DNA of 64,000 nucleotides from Pseudomonas simiae. Its GTDB lineage: Bacteria > Pseudomonadota > Gammaproteobacteria > Pseudomonadales > Pseudomonadaceae. The stretch lies in assembly GCF_900111895.1 (NCBI RefSeq), contig NZ_FOKB01000002.1, forward strand, positions 434,001-498,000. The letters run 5' to 3'. How positions within the stretch are numbered: position 1 is the stretch's first letter; each line of letters opens with the position of its first letter. A model generated the notes under the pieces. That model had not been told where the DNA came from, searched no databases, and saw only the letters and a program-made list of their open reading frames with translations. Shown here piece after piece: positions 26,572-35,607 of this stretch. The position numbers and the translations under genes are program-made.

Positions 26572-29500
26572 TCAGTGTTTGCTCGCCAGGCACAACGCCG
26601 GGTCGCCCGGTTGCAGCAGCGGGTTGAGCAGCGGCGCCATGCCCTTGAGCACCTGCACCGGCAAGGCCGAGGTGAAGGTGAAGTGCTGCGCCGACACCCC
26701 CGGCACAAACGCGGTGAGGGTGCCGAAGTGATGGGCGCCGATGTAGAACACGAAAGTCGCGGTGCGGTTGATCGATTTGGAACTGAGCATGCGCCCGCCG
26801 GCCCCCATGGCTTCGATGCGGTTATCGCCGGTACCGGTTTTGCCGCCCATCGCCAGCGCAGTGCCGTCGGCCAGTTTGAAGCTGCCGGCCACGCGCTTGG
26901 CGGTGCCGGCGTCGACCACTTGCGACAGCGCGCCGCGCAACGCCGTGGCAACTTCACTGGGCAGCACCCGTTTGCCACGGTTCGGGTCATTGGCGACGTG
27001 GGTTTCGTAGGGCGTGCCGCGGGCGAATTGCAGGCTGTCGATACGCAACACGGGCAGGCGCACGCCGTCGTTGAGGATGATCCCCATCAGTTCCGCGAGA
27101 GCGGCGGGGCGGTCGCCGGAGCTACCGATGGCGGTGGCCAGCGACGGCACCAGGTGGTCGAACGGGTAGCCCACGGCCTGCCAGCGCTGGTGGATATCGA
27201 GGAACGCTTCGATCTCCAGCATGGTGCGGATCCGGCTGTCGCGCGCACTCTGGTGACGGCTCTTGAACAACCAGCTGTAGACCTCTTGGCGCTCGAATTC
27301 ACTGGCTTTGACGATCTCGTCGAAGGTCGCTTCGGGGTGGTTGAGCAGGTAGCCCAGCAACCACAGGTCCAGCGGATGCACCTTGGCGATATAGCCCTGG
27401 TCCGGCAGGTCGTAGGCGCCGGGGCCGTAGCTCTGGTAGAGCCGTTCGAGGCGCTCGTCGGTGAGCTTATCGGTGGTTTTCAGGTTTTTCAGGTGCGAGC
27501 GCACGAAGCCGTTGAAACTTTCCTGGCTGGCCTGGGGCAGCAGGTAGCGGTGGACGGCGGCCAGGCGGATCGCGGTGGGGTGCAGGCTGTCCATGAAAGT
27601 GTCGAGCCGGGCCTGGGTGTCTTTGTGGCGGTATTTTTTCCAGAACTTGAGCAGGAACGCGGTGCCTTCATGGTCGGCGAATTTGGCCAGGTATTCCTGG
27701 CGGCGCGGGTCGTTGTCGTCCTTGAGCAGGCGCGCACTGTTGTTTTCGCCAGAGTAAGTGGTGTAGCGCACCAGGTCGCGCATCAGGCGAATGAACGGCA
27801 GGTTGATCGACTCGCGCAGGGCATCGCGCAAGGTCGGGTTGCGGCCGTTGTCTTCGTTTCGAAAGTTATGGAAGCGATGCAGGCCGCCGCCGGTGAAAAA
27901 CGCCTCGCCGGGGTTGGCCGAGTAGGTGCGGTCGAGGGCGGCGTCGAGCATCTTCGCCAGGTCGCGGTCGCTGTGCTGGGTCAGGTAATTCAGCGCCCAG
28001 CGCGAGAGCACATCCTGCTCGGGCAGTTCGACGTTTTTCAGCTCGGCGGGCGTGCGTGCCTGATAGCGTTCATGCAGCTCGGTGATGATTTGCAGGTAGG
28101 TGGTCAGCACCCGCAGTTTGGCGGTGGAGCCCAGTTCCAGCTTGCTGCCTTCGTTGATGTCGAACGGCTGGTCGGTGTTGTCGGTCTGCACCCGCACGCG
28201 TGCGCCATCGGGTGTCAGTTCGTAGAGGGTGAAGCTGTAGCGCACCTGCGGCGTGCTTTGTGGCGTCAGCAGGCGCGGGCCGAGCAGGCCCATTTGCGCG
28301 GCGAACGTCGGGTCGGCCAGGTGCTTGAGGTAGTCGGTGGCCTGGGTTTGCAGCGCGTAGTGCAAGGTGCTGGTGGCCGACAGGTCGAGGCGGTCGAGGT
28401 CATACAGCGAGCGGTCGAGCAGGCTGGCGAGACGGCTGCGGGCGACGTTGATGGCCTTGTTGGTTTCCACTGGCTGGACGGTCGGCTGCTGCTGCCAGTC
28501 GCGGTAGGTCACCGAGCTGGCGAGGGCGGCGGCGGACAACGTGGCGGGGATCACCTGGTTCTGCGCGAGCAGGCGCAGATGGCTGTCGGTCAATTGCGCC
28601 AGTTCTTCGCGGCCTTTGGTCAGGTAGTGGGAGGGCCGGCGTTGGGCAATCATCAGCGACAGCACCTGGCGCAGGGCCAGGCCACGTCTGGCCAGGCTCG
28701 CCGGGTCTTGCGCGCTGTCGCTCAAGGCCTGATTGACCTGGTTGAAGTCGGCGCCGTACCAGACCCGCAGGCCTTCGGCCAAGCCATGCACTTCGCCGTG
28801 GCCCGGCACGGCGGACAACGGCACGCTGTTGAGATAGTCGCGCACGATATTCTGCCGACTGCCCAGGGTGTCCGGCCCGGCCTGGTAGGCCCGGACGCTG
28901 GCGGACAGCATCTGGCGAATTTTCTCGCCGCCGGACACGGTCAAGCCGTCGGGCGAATGGCGATATTTTTCCAGCTGCGTGGCCAGGGTGCTGCCGCCGG
29001 CGGTCTGCCCCGGCAATTGCACGAGCTTGGCCACTTGCGACCAGGCGGCCTTGGCAAAGCGCGGCCAGTCCACCGACGGGTTGGCCAGCGGTTGCGTGGG
29101 GTCGAGCAGGTCGCGGTCTTCAATGAACAACAGGCTTTGCACCACCAGCGGCGGGATTGCGGCAAAGCGGGTGTAGAGCTGTTGCGGGTAGGTGAAGGTG
29201 TACAGCGGCGCGGCGCGGCAATCGGTGATGCTCAGGCCCGCCTGGACTTTTTCTGCGTAGGGCACGAACAGCCCGCGCTCGGCATAGTCCATCAAGGCCG
29301 GTGAGAAGCGCGTTTGTGCCTGGATCAAGTAATTGCGCTTGAGCAGGCGCGGCAGGAATTCATTCAGCGCGCTGTAGCCCAGGCGCCGGTCGAACGGGCC
29401 GTCGCCGGGATACACGATGGCATCGCTGGCGCCGGGTTCCAGGCGATAACTGAGCGATGCGGCCAACGGGCTCAGGTAGCGGGCCTGCAGGCGCGAGGTG

Positions 29501-29688
29501 CGCATTTCCACGCTGGCGGCCCAGCCCAGCGCGCATAGGGCGAGCAACAGCACCAGCCACACCAGGCGCCACCACGCTGTTCGCGTGCGGGCGCTGTGTG
29601 GCAATGGCGGTTGATCCGGGCTGTCAGGTGGCAGCGCAGCCTGCTTCGAATCGGTTTGCCATAAAGCGCCCATAGTCGATTGATCCAT
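26572..29688 (-). CDS. Class A penicillin-binding protein (GT51 plus transpeptidase)
   Basis: A 1038-aa inner-membrane protein. There is a short cytoplasmic N-terminus, one membrane helix (about 40-60, WWRLVWLVLLLALCALGWAA), then a GT51 glycosyltransferase domain. Glu190 lies in LLFIEDRDLLDP, followed by GGSTLATQLEKYRHSP and RDYLNSVPLSAVPGHGEVHG. The penicillin-binding domain has S521-T-A-K524 (LELGSTAKLRV) and K950-T-G (GGKTGTGDN). Such enzymes polymerise and cross-link peptidoglycan. It is longer than, and by eye unlike, standard PBP1a/1b/1c, with an insert between the SxxK and KTG motifs. Flanked by toxin-like genes in one direction, it may be an accessory cell-wall enzyme rather than a housekeeping one. 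The ATG has a weak ribosome site. Confidence 0.85.
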   Translation of the reverse strand: MDQSTMGALWQTDSKQAALPPDSPDQPPLPHSARTRTAWWRLVWLVLLLALCALGWAASVEMRTSRLQARYLSPLAASLSYRLEPGASDAIVYPGDGPFDRRLGYSALNEFLPRLLKRNYLIQAQTRFSPALMDYAERGLFVPYAEKVQAGLSITDCRAAPLYTFTYPQQLYTRFAAIPPLVVQSLLFIEDRDLLDPTQPLANPSVDWPRFAKAAWSQVAKLVQLPGQTAGGSTLATQLEKYRHSPDGLTVSGGEKIRQMLSASVRAYQAGPDTLGSRQNIVRDYLNSVPLSAVPGHGEVHGLAEGLRVWYGADFNQVNQALSDSAQDPASLARRGLALRQVLSLMIAQRRPSHYLTKGREELAQLTDSHLRLLAQNQVIPATLSAAALASSVTYRDWQQQPTVQPVETNKAINVARSRLASLLDRSLYDLDRLDLSATSTLHYALQTQATDYLKHLADPTFAAQMGLLGPRLLTPQSTPQVRYSFTLYELTPDGARVRVQTDNTDQPFDINEGSKLELGSTAKLRVLTTYLQIITELHERYQARTPAELKNVELPEQDVLSRWALNYLTQHSDRDLAKMLDAALDRTYSANPGEAFFTGGGLHRFHNFRNEDNGRNPTLRDALRESINLPFIRLMRDLVRYTTYSGENNSARLLKDDNDPRRQEYLAKFADHEGTAFLLKFWKKYRHKDTQARLDTFMDSLHPTAIRLAAVHRYLLPQASQESFNGFVRSHLKNLKTTDKLTDERLERLYQSYGPGAYDLPDQGYIAKVHPLDLWLLGYLLNHPEATFDEIVKASEFERQEVYSWLFKSRHQSARDSRIRTMLEIEAFLDIHQRWQAVGYPFDHLVPSLATAIGSSGDRPAALAELMGIILNDGVRLPVLRIDSLQFARGTPYETHVANDPNRGKRVLPSEVATALRGALSQVVDAGTAKRVAGSFKLADGTALAMGGKTGTGDNRIEAMGAGGRMLSSKSINRTATFVFYIGAHHFGTLTAFVPGVSAQHFTFTSALPVQVLKGMAPLLNPLLQPGDPALCLASKH

Positions 29689-29746
29689 TGACGTAGATTG
29701 ATCGGACTTGGGTGAAGCTTAGTCGTTAGTTGCGAAATGTGTCGGT

Positions 29747-30415
29747 TCACGGCGGTGGGCGTTTCACTGCGCTGCGTAGCAGGGTCAGCCAGTTGCGGTC
29801 GTTGGCCCGGCCCCAACGGAAGGTGCCTTGGTCGTTGAATAACACCGAAATGTCCGCCAGGTGCCAGGCGAGCATTTTGATGTTGAGCTCGCGAAGGTAT
29901 TCGCTTGCCGGGCAGACGATGGCCGCCCAGGGGTCACATATCCACAGGCCCCTCCAGCCCGCTTCGCTGAAGTCCAACGTCGAACCCAATGTCGGGGGCG
30001 TTATACCCACCACCACAAACGCGTGAGCCGGTGGGCTGGTGCCCCAAACACGCGAGGCACCGCCGTTGAAACGGATCAATTCGTTCGCCACATGGGCCAT
30101 CTGGTCGCAATTGCCCGCGCCGGTCTTGAGGATCACTTCGGTGTAGCTGGGCTGCCCGGCCCGGCTGCACTGCCACATCACCTGCGATTCGGCGATGGAC
30201 AGCCGTTCCAACTCGTCGACCCCCACCCCCGCGACGTTGGACGGGCCGATGCCGGTGGCCTTGACCATTGATCGAGCGCCCGAGTGGCACGCCCAAGCCC
30301 GCCAGCTCCACCAGCTGGCGCATGGTCCAGGCCTGCAAGTGTCGCTGATCAATTGGCCATCGGCGGCCAGGCGTTGCGTTCGACCTTGCTGGAGTACGTC
30401 GAAGGGGGTTGGCAT
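29747..30415 (-). pseudogene. Cys-His-Asp protease-like gene with two compensating frameshifts
   Basis: Start ATG 30415 (MPTPFDVLQQGRTQRLAADG) has AGGA at good spacing; the continuous frame is 222 aa. Residues about 27-46 read CRPGPCASWWSWRAWACHSG, an unlikely W/C-rich string. In a neighbouring frame the same DNA gives LQAWTMRQLVELAGLGVPLG, a normal helix. Two opposite 1-base shifts near 30343 and 30275 would explain this. The rest is protein-like, with C103 in GNCDQ, H131 in PPAHAFVVVG and D161 in ICDPW. That is a papain/transglutaminase-like triad spaced 28 and 30 residues. I cannot name the family; some type III effectors share such triads. It lies 58 bp upstream of the penicillin-binding-protein gene. 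It could still be functional if the first helix tolerates the change. Confidence 0.55.
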
Positions 30416-30895
30416 GGGGAGATCCTTTCGCTGGGATTGCCGTCCTGGCAGTCGGAGCGTCCCATGGTGAATGGACGTCCCGGCCGCTGATAGGGCGATG
30501 CTTCTCGTCCGACCGTGGCCGGCTTCCGCATTGTCTGCCTGTTGGTCTGAAAGCATTGAAGCAGAGCCTTCCGCTGGGTATATACGGCCTAGGTAGGGGC
30601 ATGACGCTGCACCAAAGCTGTGCAATACTCGGCGCGCGTCAAACGGAGAAAAACCCTCCGCTATCCAGGTAATGCCCCTCCATAAAAGCGGCTTTTACCG
30701 CGACTTCTCGCTGAATCTTGGCGTTTATTAAGTGAAAAACCCTGGGTTGGGCTTTTTATACTGCACCCCCGCTGATCTGGCCCTGCCAGACGTGTTGGCC
30801 CATGAGGCCGGCACGGTGTAAGGGCGTCGTGGCAGACCCGCCGTGGCGCCGAGCACTCGGTGATCAATCCAATAACAAGACGAGGTTGTACCCCT
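30416..30895. other. Intergenic region upstream of the permease
   Basis: About 480 bp separating the protease-like gene from the permease, divergent from each other. No gene is evident. An imperfect stem AAAACCC...GGGCTTTT lies at about 30735-30757 and could be a leader terminator or attenuator for the permease mRNA. No riboswitch was recognised. Confidence 0.4.
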
Positions 30896-32314
30896 ATGCC
30901 AGTTGGCAACCACCTGCCCCATGGCGAGACCGCTCAGGGCGGCCCGCTGAAACGTGAACTGGGTGAGCGGCATATTCGCCTGATGGCCCTCGGCGCCTGC
31001 ATCGGTGTCGGCCTGTTCCTGGGCTCGGCCAAGGCCATTGAAATGGCCGGCCCGGCGATCATGCTGTCCTACATCATTGGCGGCCTGGCGATCCTGGTGA
31101 TCATGCGCGCCCTCGGCGAGATGGCGGTGCACAACCCCGTCGCCGGCTCCTTCAGCCGTTACGCCCAAGACTATCTCGGCCCGTTGGCGGGCTTTCTCAC
31201 CGGCTGGAACTACTGGTTCCTGTGGCTGGTGACCTGCGTGGCAGAAATCACCGCCGTGGCCGTGTACATGGGCGTCTGGTTTCCCGACACGCCGCGCTGG
31301 ATCTGGGCCCTGGCGGCCTTGATCAGCATGGGCAGCATCAACCTGATCGCGGTCAATGCCTTTGGTGAGTTCGAGTTCTGGTTTGCCTTGATCAAGATCG
31401 TCACCATCATTGCGATGGTGATCGGCGGCGTCGGCATCATCGCGTTCGGCTTCGGCAATGACGGCGTGGCGCTGGGTATCTCCAACCTGTGGGCCCACGG
31501 CGGCTTTATGCCCAACGGCGTGCAAGGCGTGTTGATGTCCCTGCAAATGGTGATGTTCGCCTACCTGGGTGTGGAGATGATCGGCCTTACCGCCGGTGAA
31601 GCGAAGAACCCGCAGAAGACTATTCCGAGTGCCATCGGCTCGGTGTTCTGGCGCATCCTGCTGTTCTACGTGGGGGCGTTGTTCGTGATCCTGTCGATCT
31701 ACCCGTGGAATGAAATCGGCACCCAGGGCAGCCCGTTTGTGATGACGTTCGAACGGCTCGGCATCAAGACCGCCGCCGGCATCATCAACTTTGTCGTGAT
31801 CACCGCCGCGCTGTCGTCTTGCAACGGCGGCATTTTCAGCACCGGACGCATGCTTTACAGCCTGGCGCAGAACGGCCAGGCACCGGCGACGTTCGCCAAG
31901 ACCTCCAGTAATGGCGTGCCGCGCAAAGCGCTGCTGTTGTCGATCTTCGCGTTGTTGCTGGGGGTGTTGCTCAACTACCTGGTGCCGGAGAAAGTCTTCG
32001 TCTGGGTGACGTCCATCGCCACCTTCGGCGCGATCTGGACCTGGCTGATGATCCTGCTGGCGCAGCTCAAGTTCCGTAAGAGCCTGAGCCCGGCGGAACA
32101 GGCGGGACTCAAGTACCGCATGTGGCTGTACCCGGTCAGTTCCTACCTGGCGCTGGCGTTCCTGTTGCTGGTCGTGGGCCTGATGGCGTACTTCCCGGAC
32201 ACCCGCATCGCGCTGTATGTCGGCCCGGTATTCCTGGTGCTGCTGACGGTGCTGTTCTACGTGTTCAAGTTGCAACCGACCCAGGTTGCTCAGGGCGAAG
32301 CCCGCCCGGTCTAA
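30896..32314 (+). CDS. Amino-acid permease, APC superfamily (AAT family)
   Basis: A 472-aa inner-membrane protein with 12 predicted helices. The family signature is at the N-terminus: LKRELGERHIRLMALGACIG, VGLFLGSAKAIEMAGPAIML, and MRALGEMAVHNPVAGSFSRYA. SSCNGGIFSTGRMLYSLAQNG in the middle is also characteristic. AAT members import amino acids with protons. By eye it is closest to ProY/HutT-type proline or histidine permeases, but the substrate cannot be fixed from sequence. ATG 30896 is preceded by GAGG; an upstream in-frame GTG at 30860 is less likely. Confidence 0.88.
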   Translation: MPVGNHLPHGETAQGGPLKRELGERHIRLMALGACIGVGLFLGSAKAIEMAGPAIMLSYIIGGLAILVIMRALGEMAVHNPVAGSFSRYAQDYLGPLAGFLTGWNYWFLWLVTCVAEITAVAVYMGVWFPDTPRWIWALAALISMGSINLIAVNAFGEFEFWFALIKIVTIIAMVIGGVGIIAFGFGNDGVALGISNLWAHGGFMPNGVQGVLMSLQMVMFAYLGVEMIGLTAGEAKNPQKTIPSAIGSVFWRILLFYVGALFVILSIYPWNEIGTQGSPFVMTFERLGIKTAAGIINFVVITAALSSCNGGIFSTGRMLYSLAQNGQAPATFAKTSSNGVPRKALLLSIFALLLGVLLNYLVPEKVFVWVTSIATFGAIWTWLMILLAQLKFRKSLSPAEQAGLKYRMWLYPVSSYLALAFLLLVVGLMAYFPDTRIALYVGPVFLVLLTVLFYVFKLQPTQVAQGEARPV

Positions 32315-32329
32315 TGGCAAACACTGTGT

Positions 32330-32360
32330 GGCGAGGGGGCAAGCTCCCTCGCCTCCTTTT
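32330..32360. terminator. Intrinsic terminator between convergent genes
   Basis: GGCGAGGGGGCAAGCTCCCTCGCC forms a strong hairpin followed by TCCTTTT, 15 bp after the permease stop and before the end of the oppositely oriented OpgC-like gene. This GGCGAGGG...CCCTCGCC form is common at Pseudomonas gene ends. Confidence 0.8.
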
Positions 32361-32410
32361 GCAAGTGCCCGATTCGGGAAAGCGCCGCACCACCAACGCG
32401 GCTGCCTGGG

Positions 32411-33559
32411 TTAACCAGTGGATGACGGCATGGCTAAGACGCGGCGGTCTTGCAGTGACTTATCCAGCCGCTTGTTGAACTCCAGCCAGGCTGCCAGCAG
32501 CCCCATCAGCACCACGCCCACTGTTGCACTGAACAACTGCATGGCCAGCGCATCGCCCGCGAGGGCATTGAGCATGTCCGCCAACGGCGCCAGCAGCACA
32601 CCGAGGCAGAACACCTCCAGGGAATAGCGGCCCATGCGGCAACTTTGTTGCGCCAGCCAGTGGCGGGTCCAGCCCATGCCGGGCAAAAGCTTGGCGGTGA
32701 CATAGGCCAGGGCCAGGAAGTGCAACAGGCGCACGGGTGACAGGTCAGTCTTGCTGATGGGATACAACAGGTCGCTGAGCGGCGATGGCATCCATGCGTC
32801 ATGCGCCTCGGGCCAGCGCCAGGAAATCGTGATGATCCCGGCCATGACCGAGTAGGCCGCCGCTGCGACGAACAACGGCTGGCGCAGCAGCCCACGCGTC
32901 TCGACAGGACGTGGTTGGCGCGCATGAATCGCCGCCGCGCCGCCGAGCACGAACAGCAATTGCCAGGTGACGGGATTGAAATACCACACGCCATCGGCAA
33001 TCGCCCGCAGGTTCCAGCCCATCCACGGTGCCAGCAGGTACACAGTCAACGAAACGCCCACCACCGCCCAGGTCTTGCGCAGCAGCAGCGGCAGCACCAA
33101 CGGCAAACCGCTCAACAGCACGATGTACAGCGGTAGCGGGTCCATTAGGTTGGGCTTGAAGCGCAGCAGCAACTCATCGGTGAGCGCCTGTTGCGGGTGG
33201 GTGACGAAGTGCGTCAGTCCCATCTCCTCGACAAGGTCGCGGGTTTCCACATGACTGTTGGCGAAGAACACGATGCCCATCAGCATCGCCAGCAGGAAGA
33301 TATGCACCACGTACAGCACCCAGGCGCGCCGCAGGATCTTCAACGAGGCAATCCAGTAGCCGTCGCGCTGCAGGATCTTGCCGTAGGCCAGTACGGCGGC
33401 GTAGCCGGCGAGAAAAACAAACACCTCCGCGGCATCGCTGAAACCGATGTTGCGCAAGGTGATCTGGCCGAGGGGGTTGTGGGGGACGTGATCCCAGAAA
33501 ATGAAGATCAACGCCAGGCCCCGAAAAAAATCGATGCGTGGGTCGCGTCCGTTCAGCAT
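32411..33559 (-). CDS. OpgC-domain membrane acyltransferase-like protein
   Basis: A 382-aa polytopic membrane protein with about ten helices. It begins MLNGRDPRIDFFRGLALIFI and has the OpgC-domain features RIDFFRGLALIFIFWDHVPH, FSDAAEVFVFLAGYA and a late RMGRYSLEVFCLGVLL. OpgC transfers succinyl groups to periplasmic glucans; related Pseudomonas proteins have unproven substrates. The conserved Arg-x-Asp and the His in the first helices are typical of membrane acyltransferases of the acyltransferase-3 type. It is a single-gene unit bordered by a terminator downstream and a decayed cupin gene upstream. Confidence 0.82.
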   Translation of the reverse strand: MLNGRDPRIDFFRGLALIFIFWDHVPHNPLGQITLRNIGFSDAAEVFVFLAGYAAVLAYGKILQRDGYWIASLKILRRAWVLYVVHIFLLAMLMGIVFFANSHVETRDLVEEMGLTHFVTHPQQALTDELLLRFKPNLMDPLPLYIVLLSGLPLVLPLLLRKTWAVVGVSLTVYLLAPWMGWNLRAIADGVWYFNPVTWQLLFVLGGAAAIHARQPRPVETRGLLRQPLFVAAAAYSVMAGIITISWRWPEAHDAWMPSPLSDLLYPISKTDLSPVRLLHFLALAYVTAKLLPGMGWTRHWLAQQSCRMGRYSLEVFCLGVLLAPLADMLNALAGDALAMQLFSATVGVVLMGLLAAWLEFNKRLDKSLQDRRVLAMPSSTG

Positions 33560-33680
33560 GGCAGCGGGCTCTTGTACGAAAGGTTTAGTAATGACAGGCG
33601 AACGCGGGTGAAGTCGTACGCCGCACGTCGGGCGGGGGCAGGTTGGCGTTATTCGTAAGTAATTGCAAAGGTTGGGTATT

Positions 33681-33702
33681 ACTGGATGTCTCTAGACATC
33701 CA
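33681..33702. repeat. Perfect 10-bp inverted repeat
   Basis: CTGGATGTCT-CT-AGACATCCAG is a perfect 10-bp hairpin sequence with a 2-nt centre. It overlaps the stop codon of the decayed cupin reading frame and could be its former terminator or a protein-binding site. Confidence 0.45.
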
Positions 33703-33836
33703 GGGTAACCAGAGTGCCTTGGCTGCCTGCATGCACGGCATGGGCGGTGCCGGCTTCCACCAGATACATCTGACCCGCGCCGACCCTGATCCACGCCGGA
33801 CCAATCTGGCCCTGGCGCGTGAATCACCTCGTTTCA
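33691..33836 (-). pseudogene. C-terminal relic of a cupin-like gene
   Basis: The minus strand encodes GQMYLVEAGTAHAVHAGSQG-TLVTLDV-stop, a typical cupin C-terminal strand pattern. Upstream the sequence continues in a different frame as VIHAPGPDWSGVDQG, so one frameshift separates the parts, and no N-terminal half remains. It ends at TAG 33691-33693. It is inferred to be a decayed gene between the FMN-binding protein and the OpgC-like gene. Confidence 0.5.
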
Positions 33837-33883
33837 ACGATGCCGTCGGTGGTCCGGTTCAGCAAACAGGGAGGGTTTATTGA

Positions 33884-35503
33884 TCAGGCGGCAGCCGCTT
33901 CATGGGGTTCAAAGCTGTCGGCCCGTGCCATCTGCCACATGCGCGAATAGAACTCGCCATTCACCTCACCGGTGAGCAACTCGCCAGGTTTGAGGAACAC
34001 ATGCAATTGCGAAAACAGCTTGATCTCGGTCGCCGACATGCGCCGCACCAGATGCTTGGCCGACAGTTGCGATGGATGATCCAGGCCGGCGGCGGCGAGC
34101 ATTTCGGCCAAGGCCTTGAGGGTATTGCGGTGGAAGTTGAACACGCGCTGGGCTTTGTCCGGCACCACCAGGGCGCGTTGGCGCAGCGGATCTTGGGTCG
34201 CGACGCCGGTCGGGCATTTGTTGGTGTGGCAGCTCTGGGACTGAATGCAGCCAATGGCAAACATGAAGCCACGCGCCGAGTTGGCCCAGTCCGCGCCGAT
34301 GGCCAGGACGCTGGCGATATCGAATGCGCTGACGATCTTGCCGCTGGCACCGAGCTTGATCTTGTCGCGCAGGTTCAAGCCCACCAGGGTGTTGTGCACA
34401 AACAGCAGGCCTTCACGCAGCGGCACACCGATATGGTCGGTGAACTCCACTGGCGCGGCGCCGGTGCCGCCTTCCTTGCCGTCCACCACGATAAAGTCGG
34501 GGAGGATGCCGGTCTCCAGCATGGCCTTGGCGATGCCCATGAATTCCCAGGGGTGGCCGAGGCAGAACTTGAAACCCACCGGTTTGCCACCAGACAGCTC
34601 ACGCAGTTGGGCGATGAAGTGCATCAGTTCGATCGGGGTGGAAAACGCGCTGTGGCGCGACGGCGAGATACAGTCTTCACCCATCAGGATGCCGCGGGTG
34701 TCGGCGATTTCCTGGGTGACCTTGTGCTTGGGCAGGATCCCACCATGGCCGGGTTTGGCGCCCTGGCTCATCTTGATTTCGATCATGCGCACTTGCGGGT
34801 TCTGCGCCTGCACGGCGAAGCGTTCCGGATCGAAGCGGCCGTCGCTGGTGCGACAGCCGAAGTAGCCGCTGCCCAACTCCCAGGTCAGGTCGCCGCCGTT
34901 CTCCCGGTGGTAGGGGCTGATGCTGCCTTCGCCGGTGTCATGGGCAAAATTGCCCAGTTTGGCGCCTTGGTTCAACGCACGAATGGCGTTGGCGCTCAAC
35001 GAGCCAAAGCTCATCGCCGAGATATTGAATACCGATGCCGAATACGGCTGCGTGCATTGCGGGCCGCCGACCATCACACGAAACGCGCTGGGGTCGCTGA
35101 GCGGCGCCGGGCGCATGGAGTGGCCGATAAATTCGAAGCCCGACTGGTACACGTCGATCAGGGTACCGAAGGGTTTGTCGGCAGTTTCATTTTTGGCGCG
35201 GGAATAGACCAGTGAACGCTGGGCCCGGGAGAAGGGCAGGGCGTCGCTGTCGGACTCCAGCAGGTACTGGCGGATTTCCGGGCGGATGGCTTCGACCAGG
35301 TAACGGATATTGCCCAGGATTGGATAGTTGCGGCGTACGGCGTGGGGGCTTTGCAGCAGGTCGAACATACCGATCAGGCTCAACACGCCCGTGACCAGGG
35401 TGATCGGCCACAGCCATTCGTGTTCGATAAAGGGGAGGCTGGCGAGGGTGAAGATGACGCACACGGCAAAGAAGGCGTAACGGCTTAGCAAAGACAGGCT
35501 CAT
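33884..35503 (-). CDS. FMN-binding glutamate-synthase-like protein
   Basis: A 539-aa protein with two N-terminal membrane helices (MSLSLLSRYAFFAVCVIFTL... and LWPITLVTGVLSLIGMFDLL), then a glutamate-synthase FMN domain: FNISAMSFGSLSANAIRALN, DTGEGSISPYHRENGGDLTW, KMSQGAKPGHGGILP and FIVVDGKEGGTGAAPVEF. The cysteine cluster C-x5-C-x4-C in GCIQSQSCHTNKCPTGVATQ probably binds an Fe-S cluster as in GltB. No glutaminase domain is present, so it is not a full glutamate synthase. It is a membrane-anchored flavoprotein of unknown substrate. ATG 35503 is preceded by AAGGAAACC. It could be the last gene of the signalling operon, 104 bp downstream of the hybrid kinase. Confidence 0.85.
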   Translation of the reverse strand: MSLSLLSRYAFFAVCVIFTLASLPFIEHEWLWPITLVTGVLSLIGMFDLLQSPHAVRRNYPILGNIRYLVEAIRPEIRQYLLESDSDALPFSRAQRSLVYSRAKNETADKPFGTLIDVYQSGFEFIGHSMRPAPLSDPSAFRVMVGGPQCTQPYSASVFNISAMSFGSLSANAIRALNQGAKLGNFAHDTGEGSISPYHRENGGDLTWELGSGYFGCRTSDGRFDPERFAVQAQNPQVRMIEIKMSQGAKPGHGGILPKHKVTQEIADTRGILMGEDCISPSRHSAFSTPIELMHFIAQLRELSGGKPVGFKFCLGHPWEFMGIAKAMLETGILPDFIVVDGKEGGTGAAPVEFTDHIGVPLREGLLFVHNTLVGLNLRDKIKLGASGKIVSAFDIASVLAIGADWANSARGFMFAIGCIQSQSCHTNKCPTGVATQDPLRQRALVVPDKAQRVFNFHRNTLKALAEMLAAAGLDHPSQLSAKHLVRRMSATEIKLFSQLHVFLKPGELLTGEVNGEFYSRMWQMARADSFEPHEAAAA

Positions 35504-35607
35504 ACGGTTTCCTTGAAATCGGACTCTTACAGGTCGGTGCCGCATTCTGCGCCTGTCGGCAAACCCCAGACAACCTTTGCCGGGCGGATACGGTCCGCTC
35601 CTGCGCC

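Noticed and set aside
26575..29304. Long open frame on the plus strand opposite the penicillin-binding-protein gene
   Set aside because: The opposite strand carries clear GT51 and transpeptidase motifs; the plus-strand product is low-complexity and typical of third-position GC shadows.
30728..32320. 530-codon open frame antisense to the amino-acid permease
   Set aside because: His-, Gln- and Asp-rich composition is the mirror of transmembrane codons; the permease signature on the plus strand is unambiguous.
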